A stretch of DNA of 34,738 nt from Candidatus Merdiplasma excrementigallinarum. Lineage in GTDB: Bacteria; Bacillota; Clostridia; Lachnospirales; Lachnospiraceae. Location: NCBI GenBank assembly GCA_018713435.1, contig DVOS01000065.1, forward strand, positions 1 through 34,738, in the 5' to 3' direction. Position numbers and translations under genes: made by a program. This document shows positions 16,000 through 24,630 of the stretch, piece after piece (the first letter of the stretch is position 1; every line of letters starts with the position of its first letter). Under the pieces are notes generated by a model that was not told where the DNA came from, ran no database searches, and saw nothing but the letters and a program-made list of their open reading frames with translations.

Positions 16000-17139
16000 A
16001 TGAAATTCAAAAAGTGGAATATTGCTTTTCTCGGACTGGTTTTCGCCGTGCTGATTGCTGTGGCCTGCGCCAACTATTTTGTGGATCCTTTCGGGTATTT
16101 TGCATTCCAGTCAGGAGACTATGACAAGATTGATTTCCCGGTAGATACTACCTATATGCAGAGGGAACTGAAGCTGGAGCATGTGCTTCACTTCAGCGAC
16201 AATTATGACGCCTATCTGCTGGGGGGATCCAAAGCGGGAACTTACCGTCCGGAGAAACTGCAGGAACTGGACGGATACCGCTATTATAATCTGTATGAGA
16301 CCGGCGGCAGCTTCTACGAATATTATCTGGAGACGAAGTTTTTAATCGAGAATGCCAGTCCCAAAAAAATTATTATCAATATCAGCGGCGGTGAGGTTCG
16401 TTTCCTGCTGCGGGATCAGAAAGATGTGACTTATAAACTTCCGGCGGTTCTCACCGGTGAATCGAAGCTGCTGGAAATTTTTGACTTCCTGTCCAAAGAT
16501 ATCGGCGAGAGCTTCAGCCGTCTGAAGGAACGTCTGACAGAGACGAAGTATTACGAGCTGACCTCCACCGGAGAGAGAAACCTGTCCCGGTATTATGAGA
16601 GAGTGGAGAAGGACTGGGAAAGCTTTACTCAGAAGTATGTGCTGGCAGATTTTGATGCCCATATGAAAACGCTGTTTACAAAACCGCGAAGAGCAGCTTA
16701 TCTGGATGAGAGCCTGGAGTATCTCAGACAGATTAAAAATATGTGCGACCAGAACGGCGTGGAGTTGATGGTGCTGGTTTCGCCCTCCTTTATCGGGGAG
16801 ATGAGCGAGCATGAGAGCACCTATTACCGGGAGTTCCTGGTGGATATGGCCCTGATTACAGACTACTGGGATTTCAGCGGCTACCATGATATTGACATGA
16901 ACCCCTATAACTTTTATAATGAAGGTCACTTCTACTATGAAATTGCGGATCTGGTTATAGACACCATCAACGGTACAGACAGTTATCCCGGATTCGGAGT
17001 TTATGTGACCAAGGATAATGTGATAGAGCATGTGGAGCAGCGGGCGGCTGATTACGAACGGCTTCAGCAGGAATACCTGGAGACCGGGACGATTCAGCTT
17101 CAGGGAATGGAGGATGCAAGTTGTCTGCTGAAGAACTGA
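16000..17139 (+). CDS. Membrane-anchored SGNH/AlgJ-DltD-like protein, partner of the MBOAT
   Basis: The 379-residue protein has one N-terminal transmembrane segment (about 8-25) and a large outer domain. The SGNH block I is LLGGSKAGTY with candidate nucleophile Ser77. The C-terminal block is FYNEGHFYYEIADLV with His310. In most relatives an Asp lies three residues before this His; here the residue is Asn307. ATG 16000 is 7 nt after AGGAGG and 11 nt after the MBOAT stop. Proteins of this kind (DltD, AlgJ, AlgX) complete acyl transfer to the polymer outside the membrane. I infer the same role. The response regulator gene overlaps its 3' end by 19 nt. Confidence 0.75.
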   Translation: MKFKKWNIAFLGLVFAVLIAVACANYFVDPFGYFAFQSGDYDKIDFPVDTTYMQRELKLEHVLHFSDNYDAYLLGGSKAGTYRPEKLQELDGYRYYNLYETGGSFYEYYLETKFLIENASPKKIIINISGGEVRFLLRDQKDVTYKLPAVLTGESKLLEIFDFLSKDIGESFSRLKERLTETKYYELTSTGERNLSRYYERVEKDWESFTQKYVLADFDAHMKTLFTKPRRAAYLDESLEYLRQIKNMCDQNGVELMVLVSPSFIGEMSEHESTYYREFLVDMALITDYWDFSGYHDIDMNPYNFYNEGHFYYEIADLVIDTINGTDSYPGFGVYVTKDNVIEHVEQRAADYERLQQEYLETGTIQLQGMEDASCLLKN

Positions 17140-17828
17140 TCAGACCAAAAGCAAGAATCCTGCTGATTGAGGACGAAGAAAAACTGGCGGAAACACTGGC
17201 AGACTACCTGGGTATGAATGAATACCAGGTAGTCTGCGCTTTTACGGGGGACAGAGGGCTGGAACTGTTTTACGACAGAATGCACGAACTGGACCTGATT
17301 CTGCTGGATATTATGCTGCCGGATATCAGCGGTACGGAGATACTAAAAGAAATCCGAAAGCGGTCCAGGGTGCCGGTTATAATGGTGACGGCCAGAGATT
17401 CCGTGCGGGACCAGCTTCAGAATTTTGAAAACGGGGCAGATGATTATCTGACAAAACCCTATGTGCTGTCGGTTGTAAAAGCCCACATAGAAGCTGTCCT
17501 GAAAAGAACGGGAAAACTGCAGGAGCAGATTGAGGCAGGGGGGATTTTGCTTCAGCCCCAGAGCCGGAAGGTTTTCTGCGGGGGAAAGGAGATCGGCCTT
17601 ACGCCCAGAGAATACGATGTGCTGGAATACCTGATCTGCAACAAAAAACGGATTCAAAAGAGAGAGATGCTTCTGGAGGAACTTTGGGGTTATCATTACG
17701 TGGGAGATTCCCGGACGGTGGATACCATTATCAAGCAGCTTCGCAGAAAACTGGGAGAATACGGCTCCTGCATCAAATCAGTATACGGAGTGGGGTATTT
17801 ATTTGAAGACAGATCAGATCAAGATTAA
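17121..17828 (+). CDS. OmpR/PhoB-type response regulator
   Basis: This 235-residue DNA-binding regulator has a receiver domain (about 11-125) with the acidic pair in LLIEDEE, phosphoacceptor Asp63 in LILLDIMLPD, the Thr of MVTARD and the Lys of YLTKPY. A winged-helix domain follows (about 140-230; GLTPREYDVLEYL, DSRTVDTIIKQLRRKLG, GVGYLFE). The start is TTG 17121, with GGAGG exactly 7 nt upstream inside the end of the preceding gene, so translation is probably coupled. It pairs with the kinase that overlaps its end and may control the operon it sits in. Confidence 0.92.
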   Translation: MSAEELIRPKARILLIEDEEKLAETLADYLGMNEYQVVCAFTGDRGLELFYDRMHELDLILLDIMLPDISGTEILKEIRKRSRVPVIMVTARDSVRDQLQNFENGADDYLTKPYVLSVVKAHIEAVLKRTGKLQEQIEAGGILLQPQSRKVFCGGKEIGLTPREYDVLEYLICNKKRIQKREMLLEELWGYHYVGDSRTVDTIIKQLRRKLGEYGSCIKSVYGVGYLFEDRSDQD

Positions 17829-19284
17829 ACTGAAAACAAATCTGATGATCATGGAAATTGTATTCCTGCTCATCGTAGTGGGGGGAAGTACGGTGGTGTA
17901 CAGCATCTTTGCGGCCCCTTTTTATAACAGGGAAAAAGCCCGGCTGGCTGAGCAGGCTTTTGAGGACATCCGGGAGATGGATCTGGCCAATCTGAGGGAT
18001 CAGGACTGGGAAGTGCTGGAGAGCTATGAGGAAGAGCATTTTTCCTTTATCATATCCGATGATCAGTTTGAGCCGGTTTATACAACCGTCAGCCGGGACC
18101 AGGAAGGAACCGTAAGACGGAACATTGAAATCCAGAAAGACTTGTATACCCGAGAACCCCGGGCAGTGCTGCGAAATACCCGCAGCTACGGCGGAGTGCA
18201 GCTGCGGGGGATTGTGGATCAGGACGGCAGATTCTACTACGTCTGCATACGGGAAACTTCGGGAAGCTCCTACAGCGCCTTTTTTTATACGGAACAGTTC
18301 TTGGCGGCGGTGGTGATCGTGGCGATTGTGCTGGGAAGCGTGGTAATGTTTGTCCTGGGAAGAAGGATCACAAAACCCATAGAAGAGATGGCGGCGATAT
18401 CCAAGCGGCTGGCAGAGCACGATTTTTCCGCCAGGATGCAGGAGGAGACTCCCTATGCGGAGGTAAATACCCTGGCCAGAAATTTCAATGAGATGGCAGA
18501 TCAGGTGCAGTATTATATTCAGGAACTGGAAAAGGATAATTCCAAACTGGAAAACCGGAATGTGAGGCTGCAGGAGGAGAAGGATCAGAAAGAACGGATG
18601 GAGCGGATGCGGCAGGAGTTTAACGCCAATATTTCCCATGAGCTGAAGACGCCCCTGGCGGTGATCTCCAGCCAGATGGAGATGCTGGAGCTGCTTTCGG
18701 GAGAGAAAGACGAAAAGAAACAGTACTATTTCAGCTCGATCCGGGAGGAGATTGATAAAATGTCCGATATGGTCCGCAGTCTGCTGAAAATATCCTCCGC
18801 GGAGCATGAACTGGAGGAACTGGATCGGAGGGAACTGGATCTGTCAGAGATGACGCTGCGCCTTCTGCAGAAATATGACGCTCTTTTCCGGAAAAAACAG
18901 ATCCGGCACATCAGCCATATGGATCAGAACTGCTTTGTGCTGGCGGACCGCAGCTGCATGGAAAAGGCTATGGGCAACTATATTCTGAACGCCGTCTCCC
19001 ATACCGGTCCGGGATCCAGGATTGAAGTGTCTACGGATCTGGCGGATGGGCAGGTGATATTCCGGGTTTACAACCAGGGACCGGGAATCCGGGAAGATAA
19101 GCTGGAGAGTATCTGGAACAGCTATTATCAGGATCGTCCCGGAGACTACCACGCGGGCCTGGGGCTTTACATTGTAAAAACAGTCATTCTGCTCCACGGC
19201 GGAGCATACGGAGTGAAAAACCGGGAAGACGGGGTGGAATTCTGGTTTTCCCTGCCTGCCTGCCGGTCCGGGAAAGAAGAATAA
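17803..19284 (+). CDS. Sensor histidine kinase
   Basis: The 493-residue membrane kinase has transmembrane segments at about 14-34 and 164-187 around an outer sensor domain of about 130 residues. A HAMP domain follows, then a short coiled coil, a HisKA domain with the phosphorylated His in FNANISHELKTPL (residue 279), and an HATPase domain (NYILNAVSHTG, PGIREDKL, GLGLYIVK). Translation appears to start at TTG 17803, 26 nt inside the regulator gene, with GGAGTGGGG upstream. The outer domain matches no family I recognise. Given its neighbours it may sense the imported compound or the state of the envelope. Confidence 0.9.
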   Translation: MKTDQIKIKLKTNLMIMEIVFLLIVVGGSTVVYSIFAAPFYNREKARLAEQAFEDIREMDLANLRDQDWEVLESYEEEHFSFIISDDQFEPVYTTVSRDQEGTVRRNIEIQKDLYTREPRAVLRNTRSYGGVQLRGIVDQDGRFYYVCIRETSGSSYSAFFYTEQFLAAVVIVAIVLGSVVMFVLGRRITKPIEEMAAISKRLAEHDFSARMQEETPYAEVNTLARNFNEMADQVQYYIQELEKDNSKLENRNVRLQEEKDQKERMERMRQEFNANISHELKTPLAVISSQMEMLELLSGEKDEKKQYYFSSIREEIDKMSDMVRSLLKISSAEHELEELDRRELDLSEMTLRLLQKYDALFRKKQIRHISHMDQNCFVLADRSCMEKAMGNYILNAVSHTGPGSRIEVSTDLADGQVIFRVYNQGPGIREDKLESIWNSYYQDRPGDYHAGLGLYIVKTVILLHGGAYGVKNREDGVEFWFSLPACRSGKEE

Positions 19285-19291
19285 CAGGATG

Positions 19292-19335
19292 GGGACGGTC
19301 CGCGCGCAAAGAGAAGCGGACCGTCCCTGGTTTTT
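19292..19335 (+). terminator. Intrinsic terminator of the ABC/acyltransferase/two-component operon
   Basis: The perfect 12-bp stem GGGACGGTCCGC / GCGGACCGTCCC encloses a 12-nt loop and is followed by TGG and five T. It starts 7 nt after the kinase stop codon and defines the end of the eight-gene unit. Confidence 0.88.
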
Positions 19336-19366
19336 ATGGCGGCAAAAGAGGCCGGCAAAGATTTTC

Positions 19367-19395
19367 TTGTGATGCTACTTCACAGATGGTATAAT
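19367..19395 (+). promoter_or_regulatory. Promoter of the murE-like gene and the housekeeping run
   Basis: TTGTGA (19367-19372), a 17-base spacer and TATAAT (19390-19395), with an extended -10 TG at 19387-19388. It lies about 32 nt before the start codon and just after the terminator of the previous operon. Confidence 0.75.
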
Positions 19396-19427
19396 AACCA
19401 CAAATGGAATGAAAGGTGAATGCGATC

Positions 19428-20900
19428 ATGAAATTATCAAGATTACTGGAGCGGGTTACATACACCCGGCTGCAGGGAGTTCTGGATGTGGAAGTGACGG
19501 ACGTGGTCAACGATTCCAGAAAGGTAACCAGAGGATCCCTGTTTATCTGCATTAAAGGCGCAGTGACAGACGGGCATCAGTACGCGGCGGATGTGATAAA
19601 AAAAGGAGCCAGTGTGCTGGTGGCGGAGGATCCCATTGACGCGCCGGCCGGGGTGACGGTTGTTTATGTGCAGGACACCAGGATGGCCATGGCGCTGATT
19701 GCGGCGGCGTGGTATGACTATCCGGCGGAGAAGCTGAAGGTGATCGGCATTACCGGGACGAAGGGCAAGACGACCACGACTTATATGGTAAAATCCATAC
19801 TGGAGTCAGCCGGTTATAAGGTGGGACTGATTGGCACCATCGAAGCGATCATCGGGGATGAGGTGATACCGGCGGGAAATACGACGCCGGAGTCTCTGAC
19901 GATTCAGAAATATTTTCGCCGCATGCTGGATGCGGGCTGCCAGATTGCGGTGATGGAAGTATCATCCCAGGGACTGATGCTGCACCGCACAGCCGGCTTT
20001 TTGTTTGAGATCGGTATCTTTACCAATATTGAGCCGGATCATATCGGACCGGCGGAGCACAGCAGCTTTGACGACTATCTGGAATGCAAAAGCCGTCTGT
20101 TCCGCCAGTGTAAAGTAGGCATTCTCAACGGGGACGATCCCCATCTGGACAGAATTCTGGAAGGCCATACCTGCTCGGTGGAGACCTACGGCTTTAACGA
20201 CAGAGCGGACCTGCGGGCGGTAAACGCCCATCTGGTAAGCCGGCCAGGTTATCTGGGAGTCAGCTATATGCTGGAGGGAATGCTTCATTTTGATGTGGAG
20301 ATTGATATCCCGGGAAAATTCAGCGTGTATAATTCCCTGGCAGCCATTGCCATATGCCGGCATTTTAATGTATCACAGGATGAGATCAGGAAAGCCCTGA
20401 AGGGGATCCGGGTAAAAGGCCGGATTGAGATGGTGAAGGTGTCGGATCAGTTTACGCTGATGATCGACTACGCCCACAATGCCATGGCGCTGCAGAGCCT
20501 GCTGACCACTCTAAAGGAATACCATCCCCACAGGCTGGTATGTCTTTTCGGATGCGGAGGAAACCGGGCCAGGGCGCGCCGCTTCGAGATGGGAGAGGTG
20601 TCGGGAAGCCTGGCGGACCTGACGGTTATTACATCCGATAATCCCCGGTACGAAAAACCGGAGGATATTATGGACGATATTGAGACGGGCGTCAGGAAAA
20701 CAAAAGGCAGCTATGTGCGCATTACAGACCGGAAGGAAGCGATTGCCTATGTGATCCATCATGGGGAGCCGGGAGATATTATTGTCCTGGCCGGAAAAGG
20801 CCATGAGGATTATCAGGAGATAGAAGGGAAAAAATATCCCATGGACGAGAGAGTCCTGATACAGGAAATTCTCCGGGAGGACGCGGCTGCCGGGAGATGA
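19428..20900 (+). CDS. murE: MurE-type Mur ligase, divergent
   Basis: Mur ligases add amino acids to the UDP-MurNAc peptide in the cytoplasm. The 490-residue length, three-domain layout, ATP loop GITGTKGKTTTTY, carbamylated-Lys region ECKSRLF and the C-terminal SDNPRYEKP all point to MurE. DNPR is the motif for meso-diaminopimelate in classical MurE. Several other signatures differ from the usual form: TKGKT for TNGKT, EVSSQGL for EVSSHAL, TNIEPDHIGPAEHSSF for TN-x-DHLDYHG, and DYAHNAMA for DYAHTPD. It may therefore be a paralogue rather than the main enzyme. ATG 19428 is preferred over GTG 19416 because AAAGG is then 11 nt upstream. priA follows after 9 nt. Confidence 0.8.
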   Translation: MKLSRLLERVTYTRLQGVLDVEVTDVVNDSRKVTRGSLFICIKGAVTDGHQYAADVIKKGASVLVAEDPIDAPAGVTVVYVQDTRMAMALIAAAWYDYPAEKLKVIGITGTKGKTTTTYMVKSILESAGYKVGLIGTIEAIIGDEVIPAGNTTPESLTIQKYFRRMLDAGCQIAVMEVSSQGLMLHRTAGFLFEIGIFTNIEPDHIGPAEHSSFDDYLECKSRLFRQCKVGILNGDDPHLDRILEGHTCSVETYGFNDRADLRAVNAHLVSRPGYLGVSYMLEGMLHFDVEIDIPGKFSVYNSLAAIAICRHFNVSQDEIRKALKGIRVKGRIEMVKVSDQFTLMIDYAHNAMALQSLLTTLKEYHPHRLVCLFGCGGNRARARRFEMGEVSGSLADLTVITSDNPRYEKPEDIMDDIETGVRKTKGSYVRITDRKEAIAYVIHHGEPGDIIVLAGKGHEDYQEIEGKKYPMDERVLIQEILREDAAAGR

Positions 20901-20909
20901 GAGAAACAG

Positions 20910-23132
20910 ATGCAGGAGCGCTACGCAGACGTAATTGTAGATATTTCCAGTGAAAAGCTGGACCGGGTTTTCCAGTACAGAATTCCGGAGCGGATGGAAG
21001 GAATGCTGGAGCCGGGGACCGTGGTGGAGGTTCCCTTCGGAAAGGGAAACCGGCCTGTAAGAGGCTATGTGACCGGCATTTCCGGGCAGGCGGGCTATGA
21101 TCCGGCCAGGATGAAGGAAATCGGCAGGGTCATGACGGACGCTGCCGATGAGGAAGCCAGGCTGGTGGGACTGGCGGCCTGGATCCGGAACCGGTACGGT
21201 TCCACCATGCTTCAGGCTTTAAAAACCGTCATACCGGTAAAGAGAAAGATAAAAGAAAAACAGCGGCGCTGGATCGTGCTGGCGCTGGACGGGGATGCGG
21301 CCCGGGAGAGACTGGATTTTTTTCAGAGAAAGCACCAGAAGGCCAGAGCCAGACTGGTGGAGGCGCTGCTGGATGAACCGGAGCTTCCCTGGGAACTGGT
21401 ATCCGAAAAACTGAATATTACAGCGGCGGTGATCCGCGCCCTAGAGGAGCAGGGAATAGTCCGGGTGAAAAGTGAGAAACTATACCGTAATCCGGTGCAA
21501 GGCTATACAGGGGAGAAAAAAGAAATCCGTCTGAATGAGGAGCAGCAGAGGATAGTGGATGAAATTACGGGGGAATGGGAAGAGGATCCTCCGGGCCGCT
21601 ACCTGATTCACGGCATTACGGGAAGCGGAAAGACAGAAGTTTATATGGAACTGATCCGGTACGCGGTGAGCCGGGGGCAGCAGGCGATCGTGCTGATTCC
21701 GGAAATTGCCCTGACGTATCAGACCGTGCTGCGGTTTTACCGAAACTTCGGCGACCGGGTATCCGTTATCAACTCCAGGCTTTCCCAGGGGGAACGGTAC
21801 GATCAGTTTGAGAGAGCCAGAAACGGGGAACTGGATGTGATGATAGGCCCCCGTTCCGCCCTTTTCACTCCTTTTTCCCGCCTGGGAATTATTGTGATGG
21901 ATGAGGAACACGAACCGGCTTACCAGAGTGAAACCATGCCCCGGTACCATGCGAGAGAGGTGGCCCTGCAGAGAGGGAAAATGGAGCATGCCCGGGTGGT
22001 GCTGGGCTCCGCCACCCCTTCTCTGGAAGCCTATTACGGCGCCATGACCGGGAAATACAGATTGTTCCGCCTGACCAGGCGGGCCGGCCAGGCAGAACTT
22101 CCCAGTGTGTCGGTGGTGGATCTGCGGCAGGAACTGCGGGAAGGGAACCGTTCCATGCTCAGCCGCAGCCTGCGGGAGGCCATAGAAGAACGCCTGTCAT
22201 CCGGGGAACAGGTGATGCTCTTTTTAAACAGGAGAGGATACGCAGGATTCGTTTCCTGCCGTTCCTGTGGACATGTACTGACCTGCCCTCACTGCGCCGT
22301 ATCCCTGTCTCTCCACAGAGGAGGAAAGCTGGTCTGCCATTACTGCGGCTATGAACAGCCGGCGGTAAAAAACTGTCCCCGGTGCGGTTCGGGATTTATC
22401 CGCACATTCCGGGCAGGCACCCAGCAGGTGGAAGAAGAACTGCAGCGGGAGTTCCCCCGGGCTCGAGTCCTCAGGATGGATCTGGATACCACCAGAGGCA
22501 AGGAGGACCACCAAAAAATTCTTTCAGCCTTCGCGGGCCGTGAAGCGGATATTCTGGTGGGAACCCAGATGATTGTGAAGGGACATGATTTTCCGGATGT
22601 GACGCTGGTAGGAGCGCTGGCAGCGGACCTTTCGCTGCACATCCCGGATTACAGGGCGGCGGAAAGAACCTTTCAGCTGCTGACCCAGGCGGCCGGCCGG
22701 GCCGGCCGGGGAAAATCCCGGGGCCTGGTGATCATCCAGACCTATGATCCGGACCATTACGCCGTACAGGCCGCTGCGGCGCAGGACTATGAAAGCTTTT
22801 ATGAACAGGAGATGAATTACCGGGCCCTGGCCGGATATCCTCCGGCCGGAGGCCTGTTTGCCATTCACTGTTCCGGGCCGGATGAAGCGTATCTGAAGCT
22901 GGCCTGCGGCTACCTTAAAAAATTTATTCAGCAGGCAGGCGCGGGCAGGGGTATAACCGTACTGGGGCCGGCCGACGAGGCGGTATCTAGGATCCAGGAT
23001 CAGTACCGTATGGTTATTTATCTGAAGCATGAGAATATCGGGATGCTGACGGAGATAAAAAACAGGATAGAGAGATATGTGGCTGTCAATCATGGATTTG
23101 ATCAGGTGGCCATGCAGTTTGACATAAATTAA
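20910..23132 (+). CDS. priA: Primosomal protein N' (replication restart helicase PriA)
   Basis: This 740-residue DNA helicase recognises stalled forks and reloads the replicative helicase. An N-terminal DNA-binding domain (ADVIVDISSEKLDRVFQYRI) comes first. The helicase core follows with GITGSGKTEVY near 235, the DEEH box (IIVMDEEHE), GSATPSLEAYY and QAAGRAGRG. A zinc-binding insert of four Cys pairs (CRSCGH, CPHC, CHYCGY, CPRCGS) lies in the second half. The length is normal. ATG 20910 overlaps nothing and is preceded by GGGAGATGAGAG. It is the classical head of the priA-def-fmt-rsmB order of Firmicutes. Confidence 0.96.
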   Translation: MQERYADVIVDISSEKLDRVFQYRIPERMEGMLEPGTVVEVPFGKGNRPVRGYVTGISGQAGYDPARMKEIGRVMTDAADEEARLVGLAAWIRNRYGSTMLQALKTVIPVKRKIKEKQRRWIVLALDGDAARERLDFFQRKHQKARARLVEALLDEPELPWELVSEKLNITAAVIRALEEQGIVRVKSEKLYRNPVQGYTGEKKEIRLNEEQQRIVDEITGEWEEDPPGRYLIHGITGSGKTEVYMELIRYAVSRGQQAIVLIPEIALTYQTVLRFYRNFGDRVSVINSRLSQGERYDQFERARNGELDVMIGPRSALFTPFSRLGIIVMDEEHEPAYQSETMPRYHAREVALQRGKMEHARVVLGSATPSLEAYYGAMTGKYRLFRLTRRAGQAELPSVSVVDLRQELREGNRSMLSRSLREAIEERLSSGEQVMLFLNRRGYAGFVSCRSCGHVLTCPHCAVSLSLHRGGKLVCHYCGYEQPAVKNCPRCGSGFIRTFRAGTQQVEEELQREFPRARVLRMDLDTTRGKEDHQKILSAFAGREADILVGTQMIVKGHDFPDVTLVGALAADLSLHIPDYRAAERTFQLLTQAAGRAGRGKSRGLVIIQTYDPDHYAVQAAAAQDYESFYEQEMNYRALAGYPPAGGLFAIHCSGPDEAYLKLACGYLKKFIQQAGAGRGITVLGPADEAVSRIQDQYRMVIYLKHENIGMLTEIKNRIERYVAVNHGFDQVAMQFDIN

Positions 23133-23153
23133 GACAGGATGGAGGACAGAAAA

Positions 23154-23639
23154 ATGGCGTTAAGACAGATCAGGATTATGGGTGATAAGGTACTGGAGAA
23201 AACATGCAGGGAAGTGACAGAGATGACGCCCCGGCTGAAAGAGCTGATACAGGATATGCTGGAAACCATGTACCATGCGGAGGGCGTAGGGCTGGCGGCT
23301 CCTCAGGTGGGTGTCCTTCGCAGAATTGTTGTGATTGATGTGGGAGAGGGCCCGCTGATTATGATTAACCCTCAGATTCTGGAGACTTCCGGCAGCCAGA
23401 CCGGATCGGAAGGATGCTTAAGCCTTCCGGGACAGGCGGGAATGGTGACCAGACCCAACTATGTAAAAGTTAAGGCACTGAATGAAAATATGGAAGAATT
23501 TGAGGTGGAAGGGACAGAGATGCTTGCCAGAGCGATCTGTCATGAGTGCGATCATCTGGATGGGATTATGTATGTAAGCAAGGTGGAAGGAAAGCTTTAC
23601 GACACAGATCCGGATCTGATAGAAGAGGAAGAAGAGTAG
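23154..23639 (+). CDS. def: Peptide deformylase
   Basis: This metalloenzyme removes the formyl group from the N-terminal Met of new proteins. The 161-residue protein has all three motifs: GVGLAAPQVG, EGCLSLP (metal ligand Cys88) and HECDH (His130, Glu131, His134). I chose ATG 23154 because GGAGG lies 8 nt upstream; the upstream ATG at 23139 overlaps that binding site. fmt, whose product makes the formylated substrate, follows after 10 nt. Confidence 0.97.
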   Translation: MALRQIRIMGDKVLEKTCREVTEMTPRLKELIQDMLETMYHAEGVGLAAPQVGVLRRIVVIDVGEGPLIMINPQILETSGSQTGSEGCLSLPGQAGMVTRPNYVKVKALNENMEEFEVEGTEMLARAICHECDHLDGIMYVSKVEGKLYDTDPDLIEEEEE

Positions 23640-23649
23640 GGATAAAGGA

Positions 23650-24597
23650 ATGAAAAATATTGTATTTATGGGAACGCCGGATTTTGCAACGGGGACGCTG
23701 AGAGCGCTCCTGGCATCCAGATACTGCGTGCAGGCTGTTTTTACCCAGCCGGATAAGCCAAAAGGAAGAGGCGGCCGCGTACAGATGCCGCCGGTAAAAG
23801 AAATCGCGCTGGAAGCCGGGATACCCGTATATCAGCCAAAGCGCATCCGGGATCCGGAGAACCTGGAGATACTGAAAAACTATCAGCCGGATGCCATTGT
23901 CGTGGTGGCCTTCGGGCAGATTATACCGGAGGAGATTTTGACGCTTCCGCCCTGGGGATGTATCAACGTCCACGCGTCTTTGCTGCCCAGCTACCGGGGA
24001 GCGGCGCCCATTCAGTGGGCGGTCATCAACGGAGAAAAAGTAAGCGGCGTAACCACCATGCGCATGGATACCGGTCTGGATACCGGCGATATGATTATGA
24101 AAGAGCAGGTGGCTCTGGACAGGGATGAGACAGGCGGGAGCCTGTTTGAAAAGCTGAGCAGGATGGGAGCGGATCTGCTGATACGCACGCTGGAAGCTCT
24201 GGAAAACGGAACGGCCCGGTTTGAGCCGCAGCCGGAGGAAAGCCCCACTCCCTACGCGGGGATGCTGAAGAAGGAAATGGGCCTTATTGACTGGAGCAGA
24301 CCTGCCCGATCCATCGAATGTCTGGTGCGGGGCTTAAATCCCTGGCCCAGCGCGTACACCAGGTACAGAGGGAAAATGCTGAAAATATGGGCTGCGCAGG
24401 TGGAAGAGGACGGCCTGTCCCGGGAAGAGGAGAAACCTGGCACCATACTGGAGGCGGAGGGAAAGACGCTGAAGATACGGACGGGAGACGGAGTTCTCCG
24501 GATAAAAGAGCTGCAGCTTGAGGGAAAGAAGAGAATGGAAACGGATGCCTTTTTGAGGGGATACCGGATGACACCGGGAGAGATCCTGGGTGTGTGA
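23650..24597 (+). CDS. fmt: Methionyl-tRNA formyltransferase
   Basis: The enzyme transfers a formyl group from 10-formyl-tetrahydrofolate to initiator Met-tRNA. The 315-residue length is normal. The N-terminal domain shows IVFMGTPDFA and the catalytic region INVHASLLPSYRGAAPIQ with its Asn/His. The folate-site region TTMRMDTGLDTGDMI follows, and a smaller C-terminal OB-like domain binds tRNA. It lies in the usual def-fmt pair. Confidence 0.97.
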   Translation: MKNIVFMGTPDFATGTLRALLASRYCVQAVFTQPDKPKGRGGRVQMPPVKEIALEAGIPVYQPKRIRDPENLEILKNYQPDAIVVVAFGQIIPEEILTLPPWGCINVHASLLPSYRGAAPIQWAVINGEKVSGVTTMRMDTGLDTGDMIMKEQVALDRDETGGSLFEKLSRMGADLLIRTLEALENGTARFEPQPEESPTPYAGMLKKEMGLIDWSRPARSIECLVRGLNPWPSAYTRYRGKMLKIWAAQVEEDGLSREEEKPGTILEAEGKTLKIRTGDGVLRIKELQLEGKKRMETDAFLRGYRMTPGEILGV

Positions 24598-24630
24598 TGT
24601 GTGGAAAAAACCGAAAAGGAGTGACGCTTC

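Noticed and set aside
10380-17139. Naming the acyltransferase operon dlt
   Set aside because: There is no DltC carrier gene, the MBOAT is closer to AlgI than to DltB, and the ligase has no feature specific for D-alanine.
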